A stretch of DNA of 5,467 bases, taken from assembly GCA_036311245.1 (NCBI GenBank), contig JAXJQH010000134.1, positions 1 through 5,467 on the forward strand. Reading direction: 5' to 3'. Under the pieces are notes generated by a model, which was not told the DNA's origin, searched no databases, and worked only from the letters and a program-made list of their open reading frames with translations. This document shows positions 4,830 through 5,467 of this stretch, piece by piece. The stretch comes from SIG578 sp036311245. GTDB lineage: Bacteria; Bacillota; Clostridia; Oscillospirales; Ruminococcaceae. Position 1 is the stretch's first letter. Every line of letters starts with the position of its first letter. The position numbers were made by a program, and so were the translations under genes.

Positions 4830-5467
4830 TTATAGTCTTTTGCCTAAAATAGGCATATATTTCTGATAAAACTCCTCAAATGTGCCTTCATCAAGAGCTT
4901 TTCTTATCTCCTCCATAAGATGGTTATAGAAATAAAGGTTATGGGTTACTGCAAGGCGCATACCCAGCATTTCGTTTGCCTTAAACAGATGTCTTAAATA
5001 TGCTCTTGAGTGCCTTTGACAGGTGGGGCAGTTGCAGTCGGGGTCAATGGGAAGCTCATCCTCACTATATTTGGCATTTAAAATATTCATTGTACCCTTC
5101 ATTGTAAAGATGTGTCCGTGGCGAGCGTCTCGGCTTGGCATAACGCAGTCAAAAAGGTCTACTCCCAGCCTTACCGCTTCTAAAATGTTCTGCGGAGTTC
5201 CGACTCCCATAAGGTAGCGGATTTTATTTTGGGGCATAAACGGCTCGACTGCCGCAATAACACGATACATTTCCTCGGCGCTCTCGCCGACGGCAAGTCC
5301 GCCTATTGCATATCCGTCTAAATCAAGCTCTGCTATCTCTTTCATATGCATAACTCGCAGGTCATCAAAGGTGCAGCCCTGATTTATGCCGAAAAGCAGC
5401 TGATTTTTGTTGACTGTGTCGGGCAGGGCATTGAGCCTTTTCATTTCATCTTTGCAGCGCATAAGCC
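4830..5467 (-). CDS. tgt: Queuine tRNA-ribosyltransferase (tRNA-guanine transglycosylase), C-terminal part
   Basis: Tgt exchanges guanine at position 34 of GUN-anticodon tRNAs (Asp, Asn, His, Tyr) for the queuosine precursor preQ1 in the cytoplasm. About 211 C-terminal residues are present of a usual 370-380; the N-terminus lies past the right edge and the frame is open there. Visible landmarks in order are: LFGINQG (usual form GIVQGG), AIGGLAVGE in the base-recognition region, and LMGVGTP. Next is DLFDCVMPSR, whose Asp before Cys (bases 5148-5150) corresponds to the catalytic nucleophile. Then come the zinc site CxCxxC (bases about 5019-5036) and a His 26 residues after its last Cys, the exact C-x-C-x2-C-x25-H spacing of the family. 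It leads a minus-strand run with the HAD phosphatase and yajC. queA would be the expected next gene outside the window. Confidence 0.96.
   Translation of the reverse strand, partial: LMRCKDEMKRLNALPDTVNKNQLLFGINQGCTFDDLRVMHMKEIAELDLDGYAIGGLAVGESAEEMYRVIAAVEPFMPQNKIRYLMGVGTPQNILEAVRLGVDLFDCVMPSRDARHGHIFTMKGTMNILNAKYSEDELPIDPDCNCPTCQRHSRAYLRHLFKANEMLGMRLAVTHNLYFYNHLMEEIRKALDEGTFEEFYQKYMPILGKRL

Overview
The window looks like a chromosomal housekeeping stretch from a low-to-moderate GC Gram-positive anaerobe of the class Clostridia. Three things suggest this: strong AGGAGG-type ribosome binding sites, near-consensus sigma-A promoters, and the Firmicutes-type order tgt / yajC / TIGR04086-type small membrane protein. 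This placement is inferred from gene content, not from a search.

Left part (1-2040). The 5' portion of rsmA (16S rRNA dimethyltransferase) runs off the left edge on the minus strand. It is divergent from a deoxycytidylate-deaminase-like gene on the plus strand, which ends in a strong intrinsic terminator. Converging on that terminator is a minus-strand radical SAM gene of the PflA-like COG1313 type. Its promoter lies back to back with a plus-strand promoter.

Middle (2040-3075). The plus-strand promoter drives a 209-residue protein. I read it as a circularly permuted papain-like (NlpC/P60, YiiX/LRAT-like) hydrolase of unknown substrate. It is followed by about 165 bases with no gene, made almost entirely of consecutive small hairpins joined by GCATCAC/GCATTAC heptamers. 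These lead into an 18-bp perfect bidirectional terminator. On the other side of the terminator, on the minus strand, is a tRNA-Leu(CAG) with an encoded CCA end and its own near-perfect promoter.

Right part (3075-5467). This is a minus-strand cluster read from right to left: tgt (C-terminal part, entering from the right edge), an HAD-IIA (NagD/AraL-like) phosphatase 13 bases behind it, yajC with its own promoter, a hairpin, and a four-helix TIGR04086-type membrane protein. There is no separate terminator after the membrane protein gene, so its transcript probably runs through tRNA-Leu to the strong terminator at 2871-2910.

Most of the window is conventional. The least explained parts are the hairpin/heptamer array (2705-2870) and the orphan papain-like protein beside it. 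I see no mobile element, CRISPR array or defence system.
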